NCBI GenBank assembly: GCA_026387965.1
Contig: JAPLKR010000055.1
Coordinates: 1-23,040, forward strand
Origin: Fusobacteriota bacterium
GTDB taxonomy: Bacteria; Fusobacteriota; Fusobacteriia; JAPLKR01
Direction of reading: 5' to 3'
Length of the DNA stretch: 23,040 nucleotides
Positions 22,874-23,040 of this stretch are shown here, in pieces (the stretch's first letter is position 1; each line of letters begins with the position of its first letter). The notes below the pieces were generated by a model. The model worked only from the letters and a program-made list of their open reading frames with translations, was not told the DNA's origin and did no database searches. The translations under genes and the position numbers were made by a program.

Positions 22874-23040
22874 GGATTGTATAATTAAGTGCAACAGGAA
22901 AAAATAAAGGTAATAAAAAAGCCCATAAGAAGGAAGTCTGTTATAATGTAGGTTACGATCAAACATTAAGGAGACTTTAACTTATGAGCTATACCCATAT
23001 TACCATAGAAGAGCGCGAAAGTATACAGATGATGCTTGCC
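22874..23040 (+). mobile_element. Left end of an IS30-family insertion sequence (partial)
   Basis: From about 22874 the DNA reads as an IS30-like terminus: ATTGTATAATTAAGTGCAAC, whose complement GTTGCACTTAAT is a common IS30-family end motif. About 90 bases of leader and the transposase start follow. The exact boundary cannot be fixed because the right end and target duplication lie outside the window. Confidence 0.6.
22984..23040 (+). CDS. IS30-family transposase, N-terminal fragment cut by the window edge
   Basis: Nineteen codons are visible, reading MSYTHITIEERESIQMMLA. This is the typical N terminus of IS30-family DDE transposases, which begins the helix-turn-helix that binds the terminal repeats ('HIT..ER..I..L' pattern). 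An AAGGAG ribosome site lies about ten bases before the ATG, and a TATAAT at 22942-22947 could be its -10. The rest lies beyond 23040, so intactness is unknown. Confidence 0.8.
   Translation, partial: MSYTHITIEERESIQMMLA

Overview
The window is a low-GC (about one third G+C) bacterial chromosome segment from a diderm. It carries an LptD/OstA-type outer-membrane protein alongside S-box (SAM-I) and RFN (FMN) riboswitches, Firmicutes-like housekeeping genes (YlmH, ThiN-type thiamine pyrophosphokinase) and an ImpX-like riboflavin transporter under an FMN riboswitch. Together these fit Fusobacteriota best. A spirochaete or another low-GC diderm is not excluded, and this assignment is inference.

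Layout. (1) 1-408: hairpin-rich non-coding DNA, then a promoter, a SAM-I riboswitch and its terminator. (2) 409-5717 (+): methyl-cycle operon luxS, ABM-domain monooxygenase, metF, metH. (3) 5718-5861: non-coding spacer with a perfect bidirectional terminator. (4) 5862-7632 (-): thrS, broken. (5) 7833-11027 (-): lptD. (6) 11028-11166: divergent promoters. (7) 11167-17962 (+): tightly packed operon tcdA, secreted glycoside-hydrolase-like protein, CoA-binding protein, ylmH-like S4 protein, thiamine pyrophosphokinase, membrane/HAD fusion, HD-domain protein, AMP nucleosidase remnant. (8) 17963-18356: candidate orphan small RNA, then an FMN riboswitch. (9) 18357-19265: impX/ribN-like transporter. 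(10) tRNA-Ser(GGA). (11) DUF1904 gene, corA-like gene with a GTN motif, MATE exporter, and a 51-residue membrane protein. (12) from about 22875: left end of an IS30-family element running off the window.

How the genes work together. The first operon regenerates methionine from the S-ribosylhomocysteine produced by SAM-dependent methylation: LuxS gives homocysteine plus the AI-2 precursor, MetF gives methyl-THF, MetH methylates homocysteine. Transcription should stop when SAM is abundant. The second operon mixes tRNA/ribosome-linked functions (TcdA, S4 protein) with cofactor and nucleotide metabolism (TPK, HD nucleotidase-like, Amn).

The most striking feature is that three core genes have clean internal losses relative to their families. 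thrS loses about 44 residues out of frame, including class II motif 2 and one zinc histidine. amn loses about 95 residues in frame, including the catalytic core. metH loses about 18 residues in frame, including the conserved MGIVN segment. This is either real gene decay or a systematic assembly/sequence artefact, and read mapping would decide. The best candidates for something undescribed are the free-standing small RNA unit at 18016-18113, the polytopic-membrane/HAD phosphatase fusion, and the folded non-coding block at the left edge. No clearly novel multi-gene defence or mobile system is visible.
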